Part shown: positions 17,074 to 26,019 of the stretch, one piece after another | Layout: the number at the start of each line of letters is the position of its first letter | Position numbering within the stretch: the stretch's first letter is position 1 | Assembly: GCF_006968745.1 (NCBI RefSeq) | Contig: NZ_CP030118.1 | Location: 5,143,943 to 5,207,942 of the forward strand | From: Brasilonema sennae CENA114 | Lineage (GTDB): Bacteria; Cyanobacteriota; Cyanobacteriia; Cyanobacteriales; Nostocaceae | Reading direction: 5' to 3' | Length of the DNA stretch: 64,000 nucleotides | Made by a program: the position numbers and the translations under genes | The notes under the pieces: generated by a model | What the model saw: only the letters and a program-made list of their open reading frames with translations | What the model was told of the DNA's origin: nothing | Databases searched by the model: none

Positions 17074-17631
17074 GTGAAATTAAGGTTTACCCTTAGGATA
17101 ATAGGCTGTACGCTGCTAACGGTTTTAACGCCTACCATACTAACTGCTCAGACTCTTCCGTATGGAACAGCCCGCCAACCTCAGACTTGCTCATCGAGGG
17201 TAGAACCAAAAAAAGGAGCGCTTAGTATCGAGCAGGCAAAGATGTATTTTCTGTGCGACCAAGAATCGCAGTTTGGGACTCCTGGTCAAGGTGGTAGCAA
17301 TTTTGTGCGCCTTATCAGCGATCTCACTCTTCAGGTTGCCTCCAACTCTCGCCCAGCCAATCTAACCGACCTGGAATATAACACTAACCAAAGAGGGGAG
17401 CATTTAAGCATAAGTATGGACAAACCCGTATACGATATTCGAGGAAGCTTCACTCGTCATACTTGTTATGAGATTAGGGGTAGAAGTTATTTGCCTGGAA
17501 AGAATTGCACTGTGGAGCAATACCCAAACAGCACGGGCATCTGTTTCCAAAATACCTTTGGCGACTGGCACTGTCGTATGAAAGGTTCATCAAAAAAAAT
17601 TGGCCGCGACTTACCACCACCTGAGAAGTAG
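17074..17631 (+). CDS. Secreted cysteine-rich hypothetical protein
   Basis: Encodes 185 residues from a GTG start. Residues 1-26 are a signal peptide (hydrophobic run ending LTAQT). The mature part has six cysteines (TCSS, LCDQ, TCYE, NCTV, ICFQ, HCRM), an even number compatible with three disulfides in the periplasm. It begins with a conserved-looking ALSIEQAKMYFLCDQES segment. No domain is recognised. It stands alone and is convergent with the GH57 gene. Confidence 0.6.
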   Translation: MKLRFTLRIIGCTLLTVLTPTILTAQTLPYGTARQPQTCSSRVEPKKGALSIEQAKMYFLCDQESQFGTPGQGGSNFVRLISDLTLQVASNSRPANLTDLEYNTNQRGEHLSISMDKPVYDIRGSFTRHTCYEIRGRSYLPGKNCTVEQYPNSTGICFQNTFGDWHCRMKGSSKKIGRDLPPPEK

Positions 17632-17848
17632 TGAACTGTACTACTGCCACTTTCAATGTTTATCAATTCCTTAACGTAACTTTCTGCACCACTGCTTATT
17701 TCACCCCGAAAATAAGGAGAAAAGGGGCGGTTCCACAAATAAATTTAAGGGCTTGCGATCAGATTGCAGCTTGTGCAGGGGACAACAATTTTCGAGTTTT
17801 TCTTTTCCCCCTTGCCCCCAGCAAAAACTGCACCCCTGCTTGGTTCGG

Positions 17849-19351
17849 TCAATCCACTCCCAAAAGCGCTTCACCTCGTTGATAGAGTTCGCGAGCATAG
17901 TCAGTCCAAACTCCTTGTCCCCAATATCGGAAACAACTTGTTTGCAATAATAAGTTGTACAGTAATGCTCTTTGATAATCGGAACTCTCTGTGACTGAAG
18001 GATCTTGCTGAACTAATGAATCATATTTTTCATGAAATAAAGCACTGAGTTTATTCATTGGATCTAAAACATTTTCGTAACCTTGAACCCAACTTAAATT
18101 GTTCGTCCAAGAAGCACCATCCATGTGAAATTGATGGTCTGTTTCCTTTAATTCTGTTATTGCTTTTTCCACAGCTTCTGGTGTAGAATGTCCTGGATCT
18201 ACTCGCTGCCAAATTTTGTGTTGCTGTACGCCTTGACAGGTTGGATATTCATCTGGATTCACACCAGCAGCTTCAATTAATTCCAAATATTCAGTACCGT
18301 TGAGTGCGACAATTCCTGAATGATTGTTTCCGGAATCGCGAATTTCATGATAGATTCTAAACAAATCGCGGGGATATTCGTTCATCATAACGCCGCCATT
18401 TTCCCCATCAGCAATTTGAGTGACAAGCGAGGGAACTTTAACATTACCAATTTGCTGTTGACTTCTTCCTTTCGCCTCAAAATAAGGCTGCATCTGAGCC
18501 ACTAACTTTGTGTCGGAACCTTGAGTTTTGATTAATGCTGTAATGCTGATGGTTTCACCTTTAGAATTGCGGGCAAGCAATCGATTTGGAATATATTTAT
18601 CCTCATGACGTAAGCCTGAACCATCCAGACGTTCTACTGAATGTTCTTGCACCATCAGCCAACGATATCCGCATTCTTTGAGAGCTTTGATATATTCAAA
18701 CAAAGTATCTGGATGGTTTGGTAAGTGCATTTCTGGGGGAGAAAAGCCCTTCACGCGCTGTAGGGCTTCATAGCCGAAAATGGCTGCAAAGTAATGTTGC
18801 CAAGCTTGAATTTGGAGTTTAATGTCAGGAATTGGTGTGGAAGGAATAACCGCATGACTCCACATTGTTCCCAACCATTCGACGTAAGGCTGATATTGAG
18901 AGTCACAAGTTAAACGTTTGAGATTATTGATAATATCCTGTCGTCCCATTTGTTGTAACCCCCACAACAAATTACCCGAGTAATCGAGCATAATTCGAGG
19001 ATTGCAACCTTCGGATATAAGTTGAGGAATAAAATCGCCCATGCGGCTATAACACCAGGCAAATGGTTCTGCGTTATGGTTATCTCCTTGATGGGGATGT
19101 TCAAACATATACTGGAGATGGCTGATAATTTCCCCGTGAGCACCCGCAGGAATGCTGGGTTGATGCATATGGAGAGCACAAGCAAAGCCAGCCGTGATAT
19201 TTTCTAAGCGGAGATTGGTGGTGTTGAGAAATACAGGGTTATCTTGCTGAACCACAGAATTAATTTCTGCCTCACAGCCGCAAATATTGGGTAATCCTGT
19301 CCGGAATTCTTCCAAAATTGGTAGATTAGCAGATGATTTTGTTGCAGTCAT
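17849..19351 (-). CDS. Glycoside hydrolase family 57 protein
   Basis: Encodes 500 residues. Family 57 features: ALHMHQPSIPAG near 57-68 (conserved HQP), a W-rich middle (VEWLGTMWSHAVIPSTP near 158), GFSPPEMHLPN near 203 with candidate nucleophile glutamate, and a distal PVIDGENGG-like IADGENGGVMMNEYP near 311. The family contains alpha-amylases, amylopullulanases and branching enzymes. The substrate is probably a storage glucan such as glycogen. A 33-residue membrane peptide gene lies immediately upstream (19368). Confidence 0.88.
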   Translation of the reverse strand: MTATKSSANLPILEEFRTGLPNICGCEAEINSVVQQDNPVFLNTTNLRLENITAGFACALHMHQPSIPAGAHGEIISHLQYMFEHPHQGDNHNAEPFAWCYSRMGDFIPQLISEGCNPRIMLDYSGNLLWGLQQMGRQDIINNLKRLTCDSQYQPYVEWLGTMWSHAVIPSTPIPDIKLQIQAWQHYFAAIFGYEALQRVKGFSPPEMHLPNHPDTLFEYIKALKECGYRWLMVQEHSVERLDGSGLRHEDKYIPNRLLARNSKGETISITALIKTQGSDTKLVAQMQPYFEAKGRSQQQIGNVKVPSLVTQIADGENGGVMMNEYPRDLFRIYHEIRDSGNNHSGIVALNGTEYLELIEAAGVNPDEYPTCQGVQQHKIWQRVDPGHSTPEAVEKAITELKETDHQFHMDGASWTNNLSWVQGYENVLDPMNKLSALFHEKYDSLVQQDPSVTESSDYQRALLYNLLLQTSCFRYWGQGVWTDYARELYQRGEALLGVD

Positions 19352-19367
19352 AGTCGTTCCAAATAGC

Positions 19368-19469
19368 TTATTGAAAGACGAAACCAGCCAGCAAAAGAGG
19401 TAAGAGTAGAAGGACAGACACTATTAACAACAGAGTTCCCGGATCAATCTTAATCTGTGGTTCGCGCAT
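19368..19469 (-). CDS. 33-residue single-helix membrane protein (candidate)
   Basis: Reads MREPQIKIDPGTLLLIVSVL followed by a leucine-rich segment and ends LAGFVFQ. Charged short N-terminus, one transmembrane helix and a clean frame are typical of the tiny membrane proteins of cyanobacteria. It ends 16 bp before the GH57 start on the same strand and may share its transcript. I do not recognise it as a known photosystem or cytochrome subunit. Too short to exclude chance. Confidence 0.45.
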   Translation of the reverse strand: MREPQIKIDPGTLLLIVSVLLLLPLLLAGFVFQ

Positions 19470-19504
19470 TGTACACCCTTTTAGAATAACAGGTATTGCA
19501 AATC

Positions 19505-19593
19505 ATGAGTTACAGGATTTATGCAAAAATAACGTAGTTGTGTCATTGCGACGTAACAAAGCAATCTCACAGTCTTGTTTTTTCGTAACTCAT
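19505..19593. repeat. Small inverted-repeat element
   Basis: Arms atgagttac (19505-19513) and gtaactcat (19585-19593) enclose about 70 bp that include the motif tcattgcgacgtaacaaagc, a unit of which a relative (tcattgcgagcgtaacagag) is seen near 26050. Non-coding dispersed repeat. Confidence 0.55.
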
Positions 19594-19623
19594 GCGTAAG
19601 TTCTAACTACAGGTCACCATACC

Positions 19624-20328
19624 TTAACATGCCTCTTGAGACAAACAGTCCAAATCCCCATCCAGAAATTTAAAATCAGGCAGAGAAGGTATGGACTCAA
19701 GAACGATGGTTGGTGGGCGTAATTCCCATTGTTTCGTTGAGACTTGCAAGTCTTTGATTAATCCTGTTCGGATATCCAGTACCCAACCATGAACCACTGG
19801 TGCTTTTTGATCATAAAGTGCTTTACGCATAATAGAAGTTTGGTATAGATTTTTAACCTGTACCAGAACATTGATTTCTGCTAGACGATTTAGACGTTCT
19901 TCTTTTGTGAGCAAAGCATCGATGTCGTCTTGGTTTTGTAAGTAGATTTCTCGGATCGGATTCACCCAATTATCAATGATTCCAATGGTTTTGCCTTCTA
20001 GCGCCGCCTTAATTCCACCGCAACCGTAGTGACCGCAAACTATAATGTGTTGAACTTGAAGATGAGAAATTGCGTATTCCAAAACGGCTAAAAAGTTAAT
20101 ATCCGTTAGAGATACTTGATTGGCAATGTTGCGATGGACAAATAACTCTCCAGGTTCTGTGCGCGTAAAGTTGGTTAGCGGTAAACGACTATCAGAACAC
20201 CCAATGTAAAGATAGGGGGGTTTTTGTCCGGTGGCTAATTGTTCAAAGTAGTTGGGGTTCAAAGCCAGTTTTTCTGCAACCCAAGTTTGATTATTGTTCA
20301 GGAGTTCATCAATGCTGTGATATTTCAT
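19624..20328 (-). CDS. Beta-class carbonic anhydrase
   Basis: Encodes 234 residues. Interconverts CO2 and bicarbonate. Zinc ligands are visible: Cys44 in IGCSDSR (with the Asp46/Arg48 dyad), His100 and Cys103 in VCGHYGCGG. The REPGELFVHRNIANQV-like stretch (TEPGELFVHRNIANQV) near 57-72 is the family's substrate-site strand. No N-terminal carboxysome-targeting extension is present, so a cytoplasmic or envelope-side enzyme is likelier than a CcaA shell-associated one. Monocistronic. Confidence 0.95.
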   Translation of the reverse strand: MKYHSIDELLNNNQTWVAEKLALNPNYFEQLATGQKPPYLYIGCSDSRLPLTNFTRTEPGELFVHRNIANQVSLTDINFLAVLEYAISHLQVQHIIVCGHYGCGGIKAALEGKTIGIIDNWVNPIREIYLQNQDDIDALLTKEERLNRLAEINVLVQVKNLYQTSIMRKALYDQKAPVVHGWVLDIRTGLIKDLQVSTKQWELRPPTIVLESIPSLPDFKFLDGDLDCLSQEAC

Positions 20329-20959
20329 TAATCTTTAGCAAAGTCTAGGGTTCCAGGTATTTGCGCTTAGTACAGCATTTCATAAATTCATAACGCAATT
20401 CTATGAGATCATTTGGCTAGCCTTTTTGAAAGAAGCGATAAGAGCGTTGTTTATAAACCCCTACTAACGCCATATGAAACTCAAGGAAAGAAGCTGTCAG
20501 TTGTTGTGAACTTGTGCAATACAGTACTTACTTCTAGTTTGAATTGGGCAATCCAGTTGACGCTATACCCAGCCACTAAATTTAGCATTTTGATAATAAA
20601 TTTAATGAGAATAAATAATTCTTTATCCTCGTGATCATCATGTTATTGACTGATACCATACTAGCTTTGATACAGGTTGATACTGGCTAGAATTTCTTAA
20701 TTTTGTTCCTGATGAACTACTTTTATTCAAGAAAAATATATGAATTAATATTATATACGATAACTGGAGATTAAAGATATTTTTTTCATCTATAGATCAC
20801 ATTGTTGTTTGTTAATCAGTATATTATATGCTAGGTTGCAAATCATGGTTTTGAATGAAAACCTCATGTTAGCAAGAGAGAAACCTTTCATAAAGAGCAA
20901 TTAGAATTAAACTCATTCAACAGGAATCATTGAGACTGAGAATTATCAGGAGAGAAATT
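20329..20959. other. 630-bp AT-rich intergenic region, no gene supported
   Basis: Between carbonic anhydrase and the next plus-strand gene. A 73-codon TTG-initiated frame at 20413-20634 has no ribosome site and no protein-like pattern, so it is not called. No repeat or RNA fold was recognised. The last 150 bases probably hold the promoter of the downstream gene. Confidence 0.5.
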
Positions 20960-21475
20960 GTGGCTCAAGATTATTCAGCAAAATGGTGGGCGGCGTTTAT
21001 CTGTATTACAGTTATCGAAGGAGTTTTGCTTATTTTGTTAATTTCTAGACAACCGACTCCACTTCTTTTTGTAGCAATCATTGCTATTGCATTGCTACTG
21101 TTTTTTATTCCTCAGCTTGATGATGTTATTGCATTGACTTTTGATAGAGGAAAGCTAGATAACAAAATAAATTCAATTGGAAAAAAACTCTCTGCCACAA
21201 AGGCAAGAACTGACAAGCTAGTTTTGTTATCTATGTCCAAATCTATGTTTGAAAATCTCAAGAAACTGGCTGGGGGTAACTTTGGTTCTTATGAAATGAA
21301 TGATAATCTAGAAAAAGAGATTTTTCACCTGAAAGATATAGGATATATAGATGTTGGTAGAATTCGTGACATTCCTTATAAAGATAATAACCTTTCCGAG
21401 TACGTAAAAGTCACTGATTTAGGTAAGCAGTATATCGAGCTTCGTAAAAGTACAGAAGAGGACAACAAAGGTTAG
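20960..21475 (+). CDS. Hypothetical two-helix membrane protein with winged-helix-like tail
   Basis: Encodes 171 residues from GTG 20960, chosen because caggag lies 7 nt upstream; a TTG at 20930 would add 10 residues. Two membrane helices (about WAAFICITVIEGVLLILLIS and TPLLFVAIIAIALLLFF) are followed by a charged linker (KLDNKINSIGKKLSATKART) and a C-terminal helical domain. In that domain SMSKSMFENLKKLAGGNF, LEKEIFHLKDIGYIDVG and VKVTDLGKQYIEL have the helix-helix-wing spacing of a MarR-like fold. Function unknown; possibly a membrane-tethered regulator, which is inference. Confidence 0.55.
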   Translation: MAQDYSAKWWAAFICITVIEGVLLILLISRQPTPLLFVAIIAIALLLFFIPQLDDVIALTFDRGKLDNKINSIGKKLSATKARTDKLVLLSMSKSMFENLKKLAGGNFGSYEMNDNLEKEIFHLKDIGYIDVGRIRDIPYKDNNLSEYVKVTDLGKQYIELRKSTEEDNKG

Positions 21476-22115
21476 TTTTAACTTGATTAAATTTAGCCAG
21501 GGAACTCTACACTTGATTCTATTTGATGCTAATCTTTCACCCTTAAAGTGATAACTTTATATGTGGTTTGAGTCAGATAAAAGCTGACATGTTGCTCTAG
21601 ACTCGCCCAACTTACATCTTGCACCAGAAAAGACAGATGTCAAACTTATTACATCTTCTTTGACTCGTTCCCGTCCGCCTAGGACTTGAAGTCCCAGGAA
21701 AGTCCATTAAAATGGAACGGCACGTGCTACAACGGGGGGAACCCCCGCAACGCAGTGCCTCCTAAAAAGAGATACAATTTGTAAGTCAATTTAGATACTG
21801 TTTAGTACAAGTCTTGGTGGTTTACTCGTAATAGTGCTAGATTTCAGCCAAACAACATCGGGAATGACGTTATCGGCTTTTTGAAAACACCAAACCAAGG
21901 TAAAGCGTCTCGGTTTTTCCTGGATATCCGTCAATTGTAGTGAACTATATATAAAGCGCACGCACGATCCGCTGCAGGCGGCAGCGCTAGCCCCTAAGGG
22001 GCGCACTGTCATTGGACGCGATGCTCCAGCTCTTAGCCGCCCAAAGAGCGCGCCGCAGCGATCGCCACACAATACAAAATCTGTTACCTTATAACACGTA
22101 GTTCTGAAAGCACGT
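21476..22115. repeat. Gene-poor stretch with GC-rich repeats
   Basis: No gene is supported. About 21660-21770 carries patchwork repeat modules (ggacttgaagtcc palindrome, acggggggaacccccgc) and 21960-22075 more of the same family, ending with a HIP1-like gcgatcgc. The DNA between is AT-rich. It separates two unrelated plus-strand genes. Confidence 0.55.
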
Positions 22116-22574
22116 ATGTTAAAGAGTAAAATTACTTACGTTTTATTTACCCTGAGCTTAATCATTGTTCTTAGCTGGACTACTCTTTCAAGGCTACCAA
22201 ACCTTCTCACTTGCCATGAATCAAATGTTATTCGAGGAACAGGTGAAAGATTCTACACACATCCCCAGAAAATCATAGTTGAGCCTTGGCGGGGTGAGCA
22301 TCACGTTTACGCAATTTTTATGATTCCTGGTGGAAATCTCAATGATAAGCTGTTCACAGTCACTATAAATGGTACTGGCACTTTCTGCGGAGAACTTATT
22401 TTTGCTGGCACCACTGTTGCAGACGGCGTTTATGCTAAGCCAGGATATTACCTGATGAAGGCATTATTCCATACTCGGGCTGCTGTATGGTTGATTTCTC
22501 AAGGTAAGAAAGATGAGTTAAAGCAGCCTCGTAATTGGAAAGTTGGTTATGGAAAAATACAAAAACCGGGATGA
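22116..22574 (+). CDS. Hypothetical exported or membrane-anchored protein
   Basis: Encodes 152 residues. A hydrophobic N-terminus (YVLFTLSLIIVLSWTTLS) acts as signal or anchor. The rest is a beta-rich domain: IIVEPWRGEHHVYAIFMIPGG, LFTVTINGTGTFCGELIF, and a TTVADGVYAKPGYYLMKALFHTR stretch. Two cysteines (TCHES and TFCGE) may pair. No family is recognised. Followed 71 bp later by a PepSY-type gene that might be co-transcribed. Confidence 0.55.
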   Translation: MLKSKITYVLFTLSLIIVLSWTTLSRLPNLLTCHESNVIRGTGERFYTHPQKIIVEPWRGEHHVYAIFMIPGGNLNDKLFTVTINGTGTFCGELIFAGTTVADGVYAKPGYYLMKALFHTRAAVWLISQGKKDELKQPRNWKVGYGKIQKPG

Positions 22575-22645
22575 AGCTTGGCATAATTTTGATTATTGAT
22601 CCCTATTAATGATTAGTTGTACAAAGGATCATTTTACAAAAAATT

Positions 22646-22927
22646 ATGCTACGTAGTTTCCGACGATACCATCGCCAGATTGCCATTATTTTGTGCCTAC
22701 CATTATTTCTGACTGTGCTCACTGGTATGGCGTACACTATTCTCAATGAATGGTTCCACCAGCCTGAGTTAGCTGTATTTCTCATCAAAATTCATACCCT
22801 AGAAGTCTTGAATCTACAAGGAATTTATCCCTTTTTGAATGGTTTAGGATTAATCGGTTTATTGATTACTGGTGTAAGTATGACAGGTTTGTTTCGTCAA
22901 CGCACTAATAAAAATACGCTGGGATAA
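22646..22927 (+). CDS. PepSY-associated membrane protein
   Basis: Encodes 93 residues. The opening RSFRRYHRQIAIILCLPLFLTVLTGMAY is the characteristic first helix of PepSY-TM proteins (RxxHR then a helix ending in TG). A second helix, LNGLGLIGLLITGVSMTGLF, follows. It matches short two-helix stand-alone PepSY members of cyanobacteria. Role unknown, possibly in iron or redox transport at the membrane. Confidence 0.7.
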   Translation: MLRSFRRYHRQIAIILCLPLFLTVLTGMAYTILNEWFHQPELAVFLIKIHTLEVLNLQGIYPFLNGLGLIGLLITGVSMTGLFRQRTNKNTLG

Positions 22928-23027
22928 TTTCACATTAAGGGCGAATAGGGAACGCTTAACAGGAATTAAAATTTCCCTATTCCCTCCAAAGAGCGAAAAC
23001 CTGTGGAGCACAACGCCGCACCTATGA

Positions 23028-24557
23028 CTACAATAAATCCATGACTGTACGATAATAAGCTTCAAGTTGAGCAACAGTCTGCGACTTGCGTTTTGTATCC
23101 CACTGACTGTGATCATAAAGTTGTTGACGCAAATCATCCACGTTAATAGTAGTCACTTTGCCATTGGCGACTACCTGCTTACCATTTACCCAGACACTTT
23201 CTACCGCATTAGTGGGACGACCAAGAATTAATAAGCCAATCGGGTCTGTACGCGGTAGTAGTGATAAACTGGTAAGGTCATACATCACCAAATCGGCTTT
23301 TTTGCCGACGGTTAGGGAACCGAGTTTGTCAGCCATGTTCAGTCCTTTTGCACCACCCAGAGATGCCATCTCCACTGATTGACGAGGTGTAATCCAGTGT
23401 TGGTAATCGAAATCTGTGATGTTGTGCAGTATGGAACCGATTTTGATGGCTTCTAGTAAATCTTGAGAATCGTTGCTAGATGCACCATCACAACCAAAAC
23501 TGACGTTGACTCCAGCTTGACGATATTTCAGAATGGGGGCGATACCGCTGCCTAGACGCAAGTTACTTAAGGGATTGTGGACAACTGTAGATTTAGTTTC
23601 GGCTAGGATGGCAATATCGGTGTCAGTTAAGTGAATGCAATGGGCGAGGGATGTGCGATCGCCTAAATACCCAATCCGCCCCAGATGTTCAACCGCACTA
23701 CAGCCATATTTTTCTTGTGCGAGTTTCTCTTGCGCTTTAGTTTCCAGTAAATGGGAGTGACGGCAAAGATTGTACTTATCGCTTAACTCAATACATCCTT
23801 GGAACAAAGCATCAGAACATAATTGTATTCCTGTGGGGGCAACTAAAATACTCATACCCTCATCTGGGCGATGAAACTGTCTGACAGCTTCTTCTATGAG
23901 TTCGAGTGTCGCCTGAGTTGAGCGAAAATAAGCCTCATGATTTTGTTTGGTTTCTCCTGATGGTATTCCAGCAGTCATGGATTCATCTTGAATTAGAGGG
24001 GAAACAAAAGCACGAATGCCAATTTCCTTGTAAGCGCGAACAGCTGTTGCAATTGTTTCCAACTCTTTGCCTGGAATGAGGATGAGATGATCCACCACAC
24101 TCGTTCCACCAGAAAACAGGGTTTCTACTGCCGTTCCCAAAGCACTAAGGTAAACTTTTTCTAAATCAAGAGGCGCAAAGTCGTAAAGTTGTGCTAACCA
24201 TAATTCTAGAGGAAGTGGTGGAATGATACCTCGTTGCCACATTTCTGAGGAGTGGCTGTGGGCGTTAAAAAATCCTGGCAACAGGAGTTTATTTTCACCA
24301 TTAATCGCCGTACCGATAACCTCTAGACTGGGTGCAATAGCGGCGATGGCTTCGCCTGCCCTATGCCCCAAGATGCCTTCAGCATCTTGCCCTGAGCTGA
24401 GTCCTGCGGACACGCTACGCGAACGCTCAGGGAGAGGGTTTTCTGGAGGAAAACCCTCTGGGCATATACGGGCAATCGCCCCATCTACGACTTGCACATC
24501 CACAGTTGCATAATCATCAACAGTGGCAATTAAAACATTTTGAATTGTAAAGTTCAC
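23028..24557 (-). CDS. Amidohydrolase of the TRZ/ATZ (chlorohydrolase-type deaminase) family
   Basis: Encodes 509 residues. The family's metal centre is visible: LPGFFNAHSHSSEMW near 105, a mid-protein HSHLLETKAQE, an AHCIHLTD strand, and FGCDGASSNDSQDLLEAIK with the catalytic Asp. These enzymes deaminate or dechlorinate nitrogen heterocycles (guanine, cytosine, S-adenosylhomocysteine, triazines). Residues near 35-80 contain a 43-codon in-frame insertion (CPEGFPPENPLPERSRS...GHRAGE) derived from a repeat at 24343-24479; its removal joins DGAIA to AIAPSLEV. It is divergent from an isochorismatase gene and may form one catabolic neighbourhood with it and a cupin. Confidence 0.88.
   Translation of the reverse strand: MNFTIQNVLIATVDDYATVDVQVVDGAIARICPEGFPPENPLPERSRSVSAGLSSGQDAEGILGHRAGEAIAAIAPSLEVIGTAINGENKLLLPGFFNAHSHSSEMWQRGIIPPLPLELWLAQLYDFAPLDLEKVYLSALGTAVETLFSGGTSVVDHLILIPGKELETIATAVRAYKEIGIRAFVSPLIQDESMTAGIPSGETKQNHEAYFRSTQATLELIEEAVRQFHRPDEGMSILVAPTGIQLCSDALFQGCIELSDKYNLCRHSHLLETKAQEKLAQEKYGCSAVEHLGRIGYLGDRTSLAHCIHLTDTDIAILAETKSTVVHNPLSNLRLGSGIAPILKYRQAGVNVSFGCDGASSNDSQDLLEAIKIGSILHNITDFDYQHWITPRQSVEMASLGGAKGLNMADKLGSLTVGKKADLVMYDLTSLSLLPRTDPIGLLILGRPTNAVESVWVNGKQVVANGKVTTINVDDLRQQLYDHSQWDTKRKSQTVAQLEAYYRTVMDLL
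24343..24479. repeat. Structured repeat inserted in frame in the amidohydrolase gene
   Basis: The element core (24358-24473) starts gccctatgcccc and ends gggcatatacgggc, which pair as an outer stem. Inside are three hairpins (aagatgc/gcatctt; ccctgagc/gctcaggg; agggtttt/aaaaccct). HIP1-like octamers gcgatggc (24343) and gcaatcgc (24472) flank it, and the interval between equivalent points is 129 bp, a multiple of three. The same architecture with different hairpin sequences occurs at 28261-28375. Confidence 0.75.
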
Positions 24558-24645
24558 GGCTTAAACCTTGATTAAGTATAAGTAATAGAACGTTTTGGAA
24601 ATTTTCAAGTTACAAAATAAAGGATGGTGTTGGGTGTAGCAATCT

Positions 24646-25428
24646 ATGAAGATACCTGTTCGGAATTTAGGAATTGCACCAAACGCATGGGCAGTAAACC
24701 ATACGTTTGCAGATATCACTCGTTCTCCCCAGATCCCACAACCCGTTATTTTATCAACAGAAACCAAAACCCTCCGCCTTGACTTGGCAAAAACTGCCAT
24801 TCTCGTCATTGATATGCAAAACGACTTCTGTCACCCTGATGGCTGGTTGGCGCATATCGGTGTGGATGTCACCCCAGCGCAGAAACCTGTTCAACCTTTA
24901 CAAATCTTATTACCTGAACTGAGAAACAAAAATGTACCCGTGTTCTGGGTGAATTGGGGAAATCGTCCCGACTTACTTAATATTAGTGCCAATCTGCTTC
25001 ACGTCTATAACTCCACTGGTGAGGGCGTGGGATTAGGTGATCCCTTACCGAGTAACGGCGCTAAAGTACTCATGGCGGGTAGTTGGGCGGCGGCGGTGGT
25101 AGATGAACTCCAACAATTACCCCAGGATATTCGTGTAGATAAATATCGTATGAGTGGTTTTTGGGATACCCCTTTGGATAGTATCCTGCGGAACTTGGGC
25201 AGAACAACACTACTTTTTGCAGGAGTGAATGCTGATCAATGTGTGATGGCTACCTTACAAGATGCCAACTTCTTAGGATACGACTGCCTACTAGTTAAAG
25301 ATTGTACTGCGACAACTTCGCCTGAGTATTGTTGGTTAGCGACAATATACAACGTCAACCAGTGCTTTGGTTTTGTGAGTGATTCGCAAGCAATCTTAAA
25401 CGCACTTCAACAAAGCCCTGGATGTTGA
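24646..25428 (+). CDS. Isochorismatase-family cysteine hydrolase
   Basis: Encodes 260 residues. Catalytic features of the family: Asp in ILVIDMQNDFCHPDGW near 49-64, a lysine or arginine region around residues 160-170 (DKYRMSGFWDTPLD), and the nucleophile Cys in FAGVNADQCVMATLQDA near 200. Members hydrolyse amides such as nicotinamide, N-carbamoylsarcosine and biuret. The 45-residue N-terminal extension (VRNLGIAPNAWAVNHTFADI) resembles hydrolases acting on ureido or biuret-type compounds. It is divergent from a TRZ/ATZ amidohydrolase and followed by a cupin. A shared nitrogen-compound catabolic route is inferred, not shown. Confidence 0.87.
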   Translation: MKIPVRNLGIAPNAWAVNHTFADITRSPQIPQPVILSTETKTLRLDLAKTAILVIDMQNDFCHPDGWLAHIGVDVTPAQKPVQPLQILLPELRNKNVPVFWVNWGNRPDLLNISANLLHVYNSTGEGVGLGDPLPSNGAKVLMAGSWAAAVVDELQQLPQDIRVDKYRMSGFWDTPLDSILRNLGRTTLLFAGVNADQCVMATLQDANFLGYDCLLVKDCTATTSPEYCWLATIYNVNQCFGFVSDSQAILNALQQSPGC

Positions 25429-25532
25429 ATAGTGATTTCCTTTGCCTCTGTATGACCATATAACCATAGAGAGATGGTTACCACTTCCAAACTCAGGACT
25501 CTTTACACCGATAACTATAAAGGAGATAAATT

Positions 25533-25994
25533 ATGTACGCGACTAGTTGTATGATTCCGGTGATCAAATCTCCCAAAGATTACCAAGCATATCGCATTAG
25601 TCCCAATGACTCAAACCGCTTGGCGATTATATTCGACACCGCAAGCGCTAATACTTCTTTGACTTGTTGCGTAGAAATTTTTGATGTTGGTGGGAAAACA
25701 CCACCCAATCGTCATCAATTGGCGGTGGAACTGTTTTTTGTCCTCAAAGGAGAAGGAATCGCCAGTTGTGATGGCAAAGTAGTCCGAATTAAAGCAGGAG
25801 ATAGTTTGTTAGTTCCTGCCACTAGCACTCATGTGATTGAAAATATCGGTTATGGTCGTTTATATACGCTGACTATTATGGTTCCGAATGAAGATTTTGC
25901 GGAATTGATTCGTAGTGGTACGCCAGTGGAGTTGGATGAGGAAGATATGGCAGTGTTGGGGAGAGTGGATAGCTTAATGCCATGTAAAGTGTGA
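25533..25994 (+). CDS. Cupin domain protein
   Basis: Encodes 153 residues with an excellent ribosome site (aaggaga, 7 nt before the ATG). The cupin barrel motifs are present: GGKTPPNRHQLAVELFFVLKGEGI (motif 1, including the glutamate and one histidine) and GDSLLVPATSTHVIENIG (motif 2 with the histidine). The histidine normally second in motif 1 seems to be Asn-Arg-His-Gln context, so metal binding is probable but not certain. It follows the cysteine hydrolase gene and may be its accessory or an isomerase/dioxygenase in the same pathway. Confidence 0.85.
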   Translation: MYATSCMIPVIKSPKDYQAYRISPNDSNRLAIIFDTASANTSLTCCVEIFDVGGKTPPNRHQLAVELFFVLKGEGIASCDGKVVRIKAGDSLLVPATSTHVIENIGYGRLYTLTIMVPNEDFAELIRSGTPVELDEEDMAVLGRVDSLMPCKV

Positions 25995-26019
25995 TTTATA
26001 GGAGTTACGCAGAAGAGAT

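Noticed and set aside
20413..20634. 73-codon frame with a TTG start
   Set aside because: No ribosome site, no protein-like pattern, AT-rich random composition.
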